This document shows, piece by piece, positions 1-6,410 of a stretch of DNA of 7,004 nt (position 1 is the stretch's first letter; every line of letters starts with the position of its first letter). The DNA is taken from positions 1 to 7,004 of the forward strand of contig QNCL01000042.1 in NCBI GenBank assembly GCA_003645805.1, written 5' to 3'. Source of the stretch: Candidatus Omnitrophota bacterium (GTDB taxonomy: Bacteria > Omnitrophota > 4484-213). The notes beneath the pieces are model-generated. The model saw nothing but the letters and a program-made list of their open reading frames with translations. It was not told the DNA's origin and made no database searches. A program made the position numbers and the translations under genes.

Positions 1-941
1 CCTCACATTCTATTGCTCAGAAACGAATTGCCGAACTGGATTTTAATAGCGGGATATTCACCAATTTTAGTCCCGACCATCTGGACTATCATAGAGATTT
101 AGAGGAGTATTTTCAAACAAAGAGGAGCTTTCTACAGAGTTTGCCCGAGAAAGGTCAGGCGATTCTTAATATAGATGATAAGCGCTATGAGGAGATTGTA
201 GAAGGTATGAAAGCAAAGGTATTTAGTTATGGAGTAAAAAGACAGGGGGATATTTTTCTCAAGAGGCACTCTGTGGATCTATCGCTTAAGGGAATGAAAT
301 TCCTTGTTTGCGTCAAGGATGAGGAGTATTTAGTGGAATCTTCTCTTATTGGAGAGTATAACATCTACAATATCTTATGCGCAATTTGTTTCTGTTTAAG
401 CGAGGGGTTTTCTCCAAAGGCGATTGTTCCCCTTCTTAAAGAATTTTCTGGGGTGCCAGGGCGTCTGGAGAGGATCGAGTGCGGTCAAGATTTTCTGGTG
501 TTTGTTGATTATGCCCATACAGAAGATGCGCTGAGAAATGTGCTAAGGACTATGAGATCTATACTTCCTGCAGGGGGTAGATTGATCAGTATCTTTGGTT
601 GTGGAGGCGATAGGGATAGGCAGAAAAGGCCCGTGATGGGCAAGGTAGGCAGCGAACTTTCCGATTTGCTCATCCTTACCTCGGATAATCCGCGCACCGA
701 GGATCCAGAAGAGATTCTGAAAGAGGTGGCAAAAGGGATAGAGAGGAGAGATAATTATCAGATAATCTTAGACAGAAGAGAGGCAATTCGCAAAGGAATA
801 GAGGTAGCCCGCACAGGAGATGTGGTAGTCATTGCCGGGAAAGGGCATGAGAAATATCAGGTCTTCAAGGATACCATCATCCCTTTTGATGATAGAGAGG
901 TTGTTAGAGAGGAGATAAAGGCATTGCTTAGAAGGAGGTAA
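1..941 (+). CDS. murE: UDP-N-acetylmuramoyl-tripeptide synthetase MurE (meso-DAP type), 3' part
   Basis: Cytoplasmic Mur ligase that uses ATP to add the third stem-peptide residue to UDP-MurNAc-L-Ala-D-Glu. The gene is cut by the window edge: the first full codon is at base 3, giving 312 residues to the TAA at 939-941; the N-terminal domain and P-loop lie upstream. The TTG at 141 is internal, because family-matching sequence (SHSIAQKR, then FTNFSPDHLDYHRD) runs unbroken before it. Numbering from base 3: the DHLDYH segment is at 25-30 and the lysine expected to be carbamylated is K40. The GEYNIYN form of the GxHNxxN motif follows, then GVPGRLE, VDYAHT and FGCGGDRDRQKRP. DNPR at 228-231 (bases 684-695) is the motif associated with meso-DAP rather than L-Lys, and AGKGHE lies near the C-terminus. 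murF follows after 47 bases. Identity is very secure; DAP specificity is inferred from the motif. Confidence 0.96.
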   Translation, partial: SHSIAQKRIAELDFNSGIFTNFSPDHLDYHRDLEEYFQTKRSFLQSLPEKGQAILNIDDKRYEEIVEGMKAKVFSYGVKRQGDIFLKRHSVDLSLKGMKFLVCVKDEEYLVESSLIGEYNIYNILCAICFCLSEGFSPKAIVPLLKEFSGVPGRLERIECGQDFLVFVDYAHTEDALRNVLRTMRSILPAGGRLISIFGCGGDRDRQKRPVMGKVGSELSDLLILTSDNPRTEDPEEILKEVAKGIERRDNYQIILDRREAIRKGIEVARTGDVVVIAGKGHEKYQVFKDTIIPFDDREVVREEIKALLRRR

Positions 942-970
942 GGAATCTGGAAAGGTAAAGTTTTCCTTCA

Positions 971-982
971 AGGGGGAGAGGG
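971..982 (+). promoter_or_regulatory. Strong purine-rich ribosome-binding site of murF
   Basis: The run AGGGGGAGAGGG lies directly before the murF ATG; its GGAG and GAGG cores end 10 and 7 bases from the start codon. It is the clearest Shine-Dalgarno in the window and fixes the start at 989, since no other ATG lies between it and the in-frame stop at 956-958. The 47-base gap between murE and murF holds nothing else convincing. Confidence 0.75.
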
Positions 983-988
983 TATAAG

Positions 989-2263
989 ATGCTCCTCAAG
1001 GAGGTTTTACAAGCAACAGAGATAGAAAGAATAGAAGGAAGCAAGAGAAATCATTTCTCCGGAGTATCCATTGACTCTCGCACTATCAGAGAAGGAGAGT
1101 TATTCATTGCTCTTAAAGGGAAGAGGTTTGATGGACATAAGTTTGTTAAGGAGGCGATTAGAAAAGGAGCAAGAGGAGCGATAGTTTCTTTACCTCTTTC
1201 TCTTTCTCCTCCTTCTACCTTTTCTCTTCTCTATGTCCTTGATACCCTAAAAGCACTGGGAGATATTAGTGCTTATCTGCGGAGAAAGTCTTCTATTCCC
1301 ATAATTGGTATTACGGGAAGCAATGGCAAAAGCACAGTAAAAGAACTCATCGCTTTTTTGCTCTCCAGAAGATACAGGGTGCTGAAGAATAAGGGAAATG
1401 AAAATAATTATATAGGTGTCTCCCTTACTCTGTTGAGGCTAAATCCTGCTGTGCAAGTAGGTGTAGTAGAGATGGGCACCAACCACTTTGGGGAGATAAG
1501 AAGGTTATCAAAGATGATAGAGCCTACTGTGGGAGTGATTACTAATATTGGCTATGCTCACCTTGAGTTTTTCAAGAGTATTGAGGGCGTGTATGAGGCT
1601 AAACTGGAGTTGATAGAGGGCTTGAGGAGAGATGGACTGCTGGTGATAGATGGAAGAGATAAGACTCTTTATTCGCGGGCAAAAGAGAGGTTTAGGGGGG
1701 AGGTTATAGGAGTCAAAGAGGAGGTTTTCTCCAGGAATTTGATTCATCCCCAGAATCTTGCCATCGCTTTTGCAGTGTGCGAAAGGATGGGAATAGACAA
1801 AAAAGAGATGAGAGAAAGGATAAAGGTTTTTCAGGCTCCTCCTATGCGTATGCAGATGAAAGAAAAGAGAGGAATAAGGATTATCAATGATGCCTATAAT
1901 TCCAATCCTTCCTCTCTCAGTTATGCTATAGAGCAGTTAGCCAGGTTCGGAAGGAGAAGGATATTGGTGGTGGGAGATATGCTGGAATTAGGAGAGGAGA
2001 GCGAGGGTTTACATTTTGAGATAGGTAAGGTTGTCGCCGAGAAAGAGATAGATATACTAATTAGTGTAGGGAAATTAGCCCAGCAGATAGGCAGAGGAGC
2101 AGATTACTATGGAATGAAAGGAGATATTTTGCATTTCTCTTCCAACCAAGAAACAAGCAGGTATTTAATAACCATCTTAAAAGCAGGTGATACAGTGCTA
2201 ATCAAAGGCTCACGAGGAATGAGGATGGAAGAGATTGTTTCGCAATTAGAGCAAACTCTGTAG
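989..2263 (+). CDS. murF: UDP-MurNAc-tripeptide:D-Ala-D-Ala ligase MurF, compact central domain
   Basis: Cytoplasmic ligase that adds D-Ala-D-Ala to UDP-MurNAc-tripeptide, completing the pentapeptide that MraY uses. It has 424 residues against about 450 in E. coli. In order: N-terminal substrate domain with SIDSRTIREGELFIALKG (27-44); ATP P-loop GSNGKST (110-116, K114); NNYIGVSLTLL (139-149); EMGTNHFGE (161-169); TNIGYAHLEFF with H191; probable carbamylated K205; NDAYNSNP (300-307) opening the C-terminal domain; VVGDMLELG (327-335); KGSRGMRMEE (406-415). The ATG at 989 is supported by a strong Shine-Dalgarno and an in-frame stop at 956-958. Odd points: the stretch between K205 and R287 is only 82 residues, losing strands seen in other MurF proteins, and GxHNxxN is reduced to LIHPQN. 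A Ser/Pro/Leu-rich linker at 67-80 is coded by a pyrimidine tract. No frameshift is seen. Confidence 0.96.
   Translation: MLLKEVLQATEIERIEGSKRNHFSGVSIDSRTIREGELFIALKGKRFDGHKFVKEAIRKGARGAIVSLPLSLSPPSTFSLLYVLDTLKALGDISAYLRRKSSIPIIGITGSNGKSTVKELIAFLLSRRYRVLKNKGNENNYIGVSLTLLRLNPAVQVGVVEMGTNHFGEIRRLSKMIEPTVGVITNIGYAHLEFFKSIEGVYEAKLELIEGLRRDGLLVIDGRDKTLYSRAKERFRGEVIGVKEEVFSRNLIHPQNLAIAFAVCERMGIDKKEMRERIKVFQAPPMRMQMKEKRGIRIINDAYNSNPSSLSYAIEQLARFGRRRILVVGDMLELGEESEGLHFEIGKVVAEKEIDILISVGKLAQQIGRGADYYGMKGDILHFSSNQETSRYLITILKAGDTVLIKGSRGMRMEEIVSQLEQTL
1185..1232 (+). other. Pyrimidine tract inside murF
   Basis: Of 48 bases, 46 are pyrimidines (only A1192 and A1217 interrupt). The tract directly follows a strongly purine-rich stretch (about 1149-1184). 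It codes for a Ser/Leu/Pro-rich linker in the MurF N-terminal domain just before VLDTLKALG. It stands out because murF is otherwise purine-rich on this strand. No regulatory role is shown. Confidence 0.6.
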
Positions 2264-2281
2264 AAGAGCAGAGAGTTTTTT
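2256..2281 (+). terminator. Weak hairpin plus T6 at the murF/mraY junction (possible attenuating terminator)
   Basis: CTCTG (2256-2260) can pair with CAGAG (2269-2273) around an 8-base loop that includes the murF stop codon; a two-base spacer and six T residues (2276-2281) follow. The shape is that of a minimal intrinsic terminator, but the stem is only 5 bp, so at best it would reduce read-through into mraY. It could also be chance in T-rich spacer DNA. Confidence 0.25.
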
Positions 2282-2297
2282 ATCAAAGTTTTTAACT

Positions 2298-3377
2298 ATG
2301 CTCTACTATCTTTTATCCTCTTTAGTAAATCTTTTCTCTGTATTTAATATATTCCGCTACATTAGTGTGCGTGCTCTGCTTGCCTCTATTACTGCTTTCC
2401 TTTGCACCTTCCTTCTTTTCCCTCTTTTTATTAGATGGTTGAAGAGATATGGAGTGGGAGAGAATATTCGCAAGGAATATAAGGATCTTTATCTACTGCA
2501 GAGAAAGAAAGAAGGCACTCCTACTATGGGAGGAGTTCTGATAATTGCCTCCGTAGTTATCTCAGTTATTTGTTGGGCAGATATCTTCAATCAGTATATA
2601 TGGCTGATCCTCTCCTCTTTGCTTTATTTAGGAGGCTTGGGCTTTGTTGATGATTATATAAAACTTATCAAACGCAGATCCTCGGGTTTAACTCCTACTG
2701 TTAAGTTCTTAGCCCAGATAGTTTGGGGAGTGTTTATAGGACTATTTCTTATGACTAATTATCCTCCTAAATTACACCTTCCCTTTTTTAAGCACCTTGT
2801 TTTTAATCTGGGATGGTTTTACTTACTCTGGACAGCGTTTATAATCTCTGCTTTCTCAAATGCGGTCAATCTAACCGACGGGCTGGATGGTTTAGCCATA
2901 GGTTGTGTGGTTATAGTAGCCTTTGTTTACGCAATAATAGGTTATCTATGCGGAAATGTCAGATTTAGCCATTATCTTTTTATCCCCTATTCTCCTTATG
3001 GAGGAGAGGTAGGTATATTCTGTGCAGCGATAGTGGGAGCAGGATTGGGATTTTTGTGGTATAATTGCTATCCTGCAGAGATATTTATGGGAGATAGTGG
3101 AAGTTTAGCCTTGGGTGGATGCCTTGGCTTATCTGCGCTCCTTCTAAAACACGAGGTCCTTCTAATTTTAGTAGGAGGAGTATTTACTCTGGAGGCGCTC
3201 TCTGTGCTTTTGCAGGTAGTTTATTTTAAGACAAAAAGAAAGAGAATATTCCTAATGTCCCCTGTGCATCATCATTTTCAGATAAAAGGGCTTGCAGAGC
3301 CCAAAGTGGTGGTGAGATTCTGGATAATGGGTTTAATCTTCGGATTATTAGGGTTATTAACTTTAAAGATTAGGTAG
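2298..3377 (+). CDS. mraY: Phospho-MurNAc-pentapeptide transferase MraY (lipid I synthase)
   Basis: Polytopic inner-membrane enzyme that transfers phospho-MurNAc-pentapeptide from UDP to undecaprenyl phosphate, giving lipid I and UMP. It has 359 residues, essentially the E. coli length, and its N-terminus (a short helix, then FNIFRYISVRA) lines up with the E. coli start, which supports the ATG at 2298. Motifs: GTPTMGG (73-79); FVDDY with D118/D119 (116-120); NAVNLTDGLDGLA (188-200); FMGDSGSLALGG with catalytic-type D266 (263-274); PVHHH with H324-H326 (322-326). Many hydrophobic segments, for example around 24-44, 78-94, 100-116, 136-152, 172-187, 200-217, 238-255, 271-305 and 340-355, fit the family's ten-helix fold. 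It follows murF by 34 bases and precedes murD by 3, matching the conserved dcw order. Its upstream region lacks a convincing Shine-Dalgarno, unlike murF. Nothing is missing from the catalytic set. Confidence 0.98.
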   Translation: MLYYLLSSLVNLFSVFNIFRYISVRALLASITAFLCTFLLFPLFIRWLKRYGVGENIRKEYKDLYLLQRKKEGTPTMGGVLIIASVVISVICWADIFNQYIWLILSSLLYLGGLGFVDDYIKLIKRRSSGLTPTVKFLAQIVWGVFIGLFLMTNYPPKLHLPFFKHLVFNLGWFYLLWTAFIISAFSNAVNLTDGLDGLAIGCVVIVAFVYAIIGYLCGNVRFSHYLFIPYSPYGGEVGIFCAAIVGAGLGFLWYNCYPAEIFMGDSGSLALGGCLGLSALLLKHEVLLILVGGVFTLEALSVLLQVVYFKTKRKRIFLMSPVHHHFQIKGLAEPKVVVRFWIMGLIFGLLGLLTLKIR

Positions 3378-3380
3378 AGA

Positions 3381-4613
3381 ATGAGAAAAGCAGGAGTAAT
3401 CGGGTTAGGAAAGAGCGGAATAGCAGTAGCCCGTCTTTTAAGGGAGAGTGATATACAGATAGAGGTGAGTGAGAGGAGAGATACAGAGGAGTTGCGAGCG
3501 GAGAAAGAAAGGCTGGAAAGAGAAGGGATAAAGGTAGAGATAGGGAAACATAGCAAGGAGTTTATAAGAGATAAGGATTTGCTCATTGTTAGTCCCGGGG
3601 TAGATAATCCCCAGCTTTTTTTATGGGCGAAGGAAGAGGGTGTGCCTTTAGTTAGCGAGATAGAGGTTGCCTATCGTTTTTGCTCCTCTCCCATAATCGC
3701 TATTACTGGAACAAATGGCAAAAGCAGTGCAGCAACCTTGATAGGTGAGATGTTAAAGAAAGCAGGGAAGAAGGCAGTAGTATGTGGAAATATCGGCATC
3801 CCTTTTTCTCATATAGTAAGAGAAGGAGGGTATGAGGTAGTAGTGTTGGAGGTGAGTTCGTTTCAATTGGAGAGAATAGATAGATTCAAGCCCTATATTT
3901 CCGTCATCTTAAACATTACTCCTGACCATTTAGACCGCTATCAAAACTTTGAAGAATACAAGAGGGCTAAGTATAGAATATTTGAGAATCAGAGAGAAGG
4001 AGACTGGTTGTTGATAAATAAGAGTTGCCAGCAGGCAGTAAAGAGGCATTTGCTGAATACGAACAGGTTTCCTCATATCCTCTGGCTGGATGAGAAGGAC
4101 GAGATCAAGCAATCCGCTAAAATAGTAGGAAGGATTCTGGGTATAAGTAAGGAGATTATCCAGAGAAGTTTAGAGGAGTTCAAAGGGTTAGAGCATCGCT
4201 TAGAATATGTAGATACCATAGGGAAAGTCAGATTCATCAACGACTCCAAAGCCACCAATGTAGATGCAGTGCGTTATGCTCTGGAGAATGTTTCTCCTCC
4301 GGTTATCCTTATTTTAGGAGGAAAGGATAAAGGAGGAGAATTCTCTTCCTTATGTTCGCTTATTAAGGAGAAGGTGAAGAAGACTATTCTTATTGGGAAA
4401 GCAAAGGAAAAGATTAGAGAACAGATTAAAGAGGCAGGAGAGACAGAGGAGGTATGTTCATTAAAGGAGGTATTTAGCATAGTGCGGAGAATAGGAGAGG
4501 AGGGAGATACAGTGCTATTTTCTCCCGGGTGTGCGAGTTTCGATATGTTTGCTAATTTTGAGGAAAGGGGAAGGGAGTTTAAGAAACTGGTTAAGGAGAT
4601 GGCTAAAGGATGA
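3381..4613 (+). CDS. murD: UDP-MurNAc-L-Ala:D-Glu ligase MurD, shortened central domain
   Basis: Cytoplasmic ligase adding D-Glu to UDP-MurNAc-L-Ala, the second stem-peptide step. It has 410 residues against 438 in E. coli. N-terminal UDP-binding domain with GLGKSG (8-13) and SPGVDN (71-76); P-loop GTNGKSS (110-116, K114); GNIG with N137; LEVSSFQLE with E157; TPDHLDRY with H183; probable carbamylated K197; HR with R273; NDSKATN with D288 (287-293); LGGKDKGG (312-319); SPGCASFDMFANFEERG (381-397). Residues up to H183 match E. coli numbering almost exactly (E157 and H183 equal), but R273 and D288 correspond to R302 and D317, so 29 residues are absent between them. The GxHNxxN motif that should sit there is not recognisable (LDEKDEIKQSA, 236-246). 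The ATG at 3381 lies 3 bases after mraY, and its stop overlaps trpF by 4 bases. The other catalytic residues are intact, so activity is likely. Confidence 0.96.
   Translation: MRKAGVIGLGKSGIAVARLLRESDIQIEVSERRDTEELRAEKERLEREGIKVEIGKHSKEFIRDKDLLIVSPGVDNPQLFLWAKEEGVPLVSEIEVAYRFCSSPIIAITGTNGKSSAATLIGEMLKKAGKKAVVCGNIGIPFSHIVREGGYEVVVLEVSSFQLERIDRFKPYISVILNITPDHLDRYQNFEEYKRAKYRIFENQREGDWLLINKSCQQAVKRHLLNTNRFPHILWLDEKDEIKQSAKIVGRILGISKEIIQRSLEEFKGLEHRLEYVDTIGKVRFINDSKATNVDAVRYALENVSPPVILILGGKDKGGEFSSLCSLIKEKVKKTILIGKAKEKIREQIKEAGETEEVCSLKEVFSIVRRIGEEGDTVLFSPGCASFDMFANFEERGREFKKLVKEMAKG
4593..4613 (+). promoter_or_regulatory. Ribosome-binding site and ATGA stop-start junction of murD/trpF
   Basis: AAGGAG (4593-4598) lies inside the murD end and precedes the trpF ATG (4610-4612) by 11 bases. 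The murD TGA occupies 4611-4613, so stop and start share bases. This arrangement is the classic layout for termination-reinitiation coupling, and it decides the trpF start. Confidence 0.65.
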
Positions 4614-5242
4614 CAAAAGTAAAGATTTGTGGTATAACAAACCTTAAGGATGCAGTAAAAGCAGTAGAGTGGGGCGCGGATGCACTGGGGTTTATCTTTG
4701 CCCATAGCCCCCGCAGAATCAAGATAGAGGAGGCAAGGAGAATAATTAAGGATATCCCTTCATCTGTAATGAAGGTGGGAGTTTTTGCAGATGCTCCTGA
4801 GAACGAGGTAAAACAGATAGGTGAAGATTGTGCACTTGATGCTGTGCAACTGCATGGAGAGGAGGATATATACTACTGCAAGCGATTAAGGATGAGCACA
4901 TCTTTTAAGGTTATCAAGACATTTCATCTAAGAGAGGAGAGGGATATACCCAAGATCGGAGAGTTTAAGGAGATAGAGATTATCTGTTTAGATACACGCA
5001 CAGGAGAGAAGATAGGAGGGACAGGAGAGGTATTTGACTGGAGTTTAGCAGAACGAGCAAGAGTCTTCGGAAAGAAGATAATTCTTGCGGGAGGGCTAAA
5101 CCCAGGCAATGTAAAGGAGGCGATAAGAAGGGTTAAGCCATGGATGGTAGATGTATGCACAGGGGTGGAGAAGGAGATAGGCAGAAAGGATGAGAGGCTG
5201 ATGAAGGAATTTATTCGCAAGGTGAAAAATGGGACTTCCTGA
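4610..5242 (+). CDS. trpF: Phosphoribosylanthranilate isomerase TrpF
   Basis: Cytoplasmic (beta/alpha)8-barrel enzyme that converts N-(5-phosphoribosyl)anthranilate to CdRP, the third step from chorismate to tryptophan. It has 210 residues, the usual monofunctional length, with no TrpC fusion. Landmarks: KICGIT with general base C7; GFIF...SPR (27-35); VGVFAD (56-61); VQLHGEED (79-86); CLDT with general acid D128; GGTGEVFDW (136-144); the phosphate-binding LAGGLNPGNV (159-168); VDVCTGVE (180-187), where many homologues read DVSSGVE, so Ser-Ser is replaced by Cys-Thr. The ATG lies within the murD stop (ATGA, 4610-4613), with AAGGAG ending 11 bases upstream, which suggests translational coupling to murD. 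Its 3' end overlaps trpB by 14 bases. Finding it directly after murD, without trpC or trpD, is unusual. Identity is secure. Confidence 0.96.
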   Translation: MTKVKICGITNLKDAVKAVEWGADALGFIFAHSPRRIKIEEARRIIKDIPSSVMKVGVFADAPENEVKQIGEDCALDAVQLHGEEDIYYCKRLRMSTSFKVIKTFHLREERDIPKIGEFKEIEIICLDTRTGEKIGGTGEVFDWSLAERARVFGKKIILAGGLNPGNVKEAIRRVKPWMVDVCTGVEKEIGRKDERLMKEFIRKVKNGTS

Positions 5243-6410
5243 TAAAAAAGGTTATTTTGGAGAGTTTGGAGGAAGGTTTGTTCCTGAGACCTTGATGTCT
5301 GCTTTAGAGCAGTTGGAGAGGGAGTATAAAAGACTCAAGAGAGATAGAGGTTTTCAGAAGGAGTTGGAGTATTATCTAAGAGAGTATGCAGGACGCCCAA
5401 CCCCCCTTTATTTTGCTCGAAGGTTGAGCAAGAAGATAGGAGCTAGAGTATATCTAAAACGGGAGGACTTATGTCATACCGGAGCACATAAGATAAACAA
5501 TGCACTTGGTCAGATACTTTTAGCCAAGCGGATGGGGAAGAAGAGGATAATTGCTGAGACAGGAGCAGGACAGCACGGAGTAGCAGTGGCTACAGTATGC
5601 GCGATGTTTGGATTTTGCTGCGAGATATATATGGGAGAAGAGGATATAAGAAGACAGAGTTTAAATGTGTTTAGAATGGGGTTATTGGGAGCAAGGGTTA
5701 TCCCGGTAAGGAGTGGAAGCAGGACACTCAAGGACGCCTGTAATGAGGCGATTCGTGATTGGGTAGCCAATGTGAAGGACACGCACTACCTTATTGGCTC
5801 GGTAGTGGGTCCTCATCCATATCCAATGATAGTGCGAGACTTTCAGGCGGTGATAGGTAAGGAGGCGAAGGTTCAGATCCTAAAATACGCCGGGCGATTA
5901 CCTGATTATCTGATAGCCTGTGTGGGTGGGGGCTCAAATAGTATAGGTTTATTTCATCCTTTCTTTCACCAGAAGAAAGTAAAATTCATCGGAGTGGAAG
6001 CAGGAGGTAAAGGGTTAAATACTCAGAGTCATTCCGCAAGTTTGTGCAAAGGAGAGATAGGTATTCTGCATGGAAGCAGAAGTTATCTTTTACAGGATGA
6101 GGATGGACAGATTAAAACTACCCATTCCATAGCCCCTGGGCTTGATTACCCTGCAGTAGGCCCTGAGCATGCCTACTATAAAGATATAGGGAGATGCGAG
6201 TATGTTTCGGTAACAGATAAACAGTGCTTAGAAAGCGTTGCTCTTCTTTCTCAACTTGAGGGAATAATACCCGCCTTAGAGTCCGCGCATGCTCTTGCCT
6301 ATTTGCAAAAGAGAAGGTTTAGAGAAGATGAGATTATAATTGTTTGTTTGTCCGGAAGAGGAGATAAAGATATAGAGGTAGTAAAAAGGATTAAGGATGG
6401 GAAGGATTGA
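5229..6410 (+). CDS. trpB: Tryptophan synthase beta subunit TrpB
   Basis: PLP-dependent subunit that condenses indole (channelled from TrpA) with L-serine to give tryptophan, in a cytoplasmic alpha2-beta2 complex. It has 393 residues, close to the usual length near 397. Motifs: N-terminal GYFGEFGGRFVPETLM (8-23); KREDLCHTGAHKINNALGQ (77-95) with K88 as the PLP Schiff-base lysine; ETGAGQHGVA with E110 (110-119); GSVVGPHPYPMIVRDFQ (190-206); phosphate-binding GGGSN (233-237); PGLDYPAVGPEHAYY (303-317); EGIIPALESAHA (344-355); LSGRGDKD (374-381). These features mark the TrpA-interacting TrpB1 type rather than TrpB2. The ATG at 5229 gives the family N-terminus; AAGGTG at 5219-5224 is a modest ribosome-binding site. 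The gene overlaps trpF upstream and trpA downstream by 14 bases each. All catalytic residues are present. Confidence 0.98.
   Translation: MGLPDKKGYFGEFGGRFVPETLMSALEQLEREYKRLKRDRGFQKELEYYLREYAGRPTPLYFARRLSKKIGARVYLKREDLCHTGAHKINNALGQILLAKRMGKKRIIAETGAGQHGVAVATVCAMFGFCCEIYMGEEDIRRQSLNVFRMGLLGARVIPVRSGSRTLKDACNEAIRDWVANVKDTHYLIGSVVGPHPYPMIVRDFQAVIGKEAKVQILKYAGRLPDYLIACVGGGSNSIGLFHPFFHQKKVKFIGVEAGGKGLNTQSHSASLCKGEIGILHGSRSYLLQDEDGQIKTTHSIAPGLDYPAVGPEHAYYKDIGRCEYVSVTDKQCLESVALLSQLEGIIPALESAHALAYLQKRRFREDEIIIVCLSGRGDKDIEVVKRIKDGKD
6386..6399 (+). promoter_or_regulatory. Ribosome-binding site and start of trpA within trpB
   Basis: AAGGA (6386-6390) with a six-base spacer precedes the trpA ATG (6397-6399), all inside the last codons of trpB, whose TGA is at 6408-6410. 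The spacing is good, and the resulting N-terminus puts E49 and D60 at standard TrpA positions, which supports this start. Confidence 0.65.

Noticed and set aside
141..143. TTG as the start codon of murE
   Set aside because: MurE-like sequence, including the DHLDYH segment and the carbamylated lysine, continues in frame to the window edge with no stop, so the gene is cut by the window and the TTG is an internal Leu codon.
949..966. GGAAA/TTTCC hairpin between murE and murF as a terminator
   Set aside because: The stem is 5 bp and AT-rich, and the T residues are part of the stem with no T-run after it; it sits just before a strong ribosome-binding site inside an operon.
3278..3586. A 102-codon minus-strand frame over the mraY/murD junction
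   Set aside because: Its product is Ser/Leu/Ile-rich with no recognisable motif and it lies opposite the conserved MraY C-terminus and MurD N-terminus.
4447..4473. Two copies of AGGAGGTAT 18 bases apart in murD, resembling internal ribosome-binding sites
   Set aside because: No suitable start codon with a plausible reading frame follows; they encode E-E-V and K-E-V in phase and reflect the AGG/GAG-rich codon style.
4274..4705. A 143-codon open frame on the minus strand across murD/trpF
   Set aside because: It is antisense to two well-conserved genes and its low-complexity Ser/Leu/Pro-rich product is what purine-rich coding DNA yields on the opposite strand; the other minus-strand frames fail likewise.
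5229..6410. TrpB2-type (stand-alone) tryptophan synthase beta
   Set aside because: The protein has the length and motifs (HKINN, GLDYP, VGPEHAYY) of TrpA-partnered TrpB1, and trpA follows immediately with an overlap.
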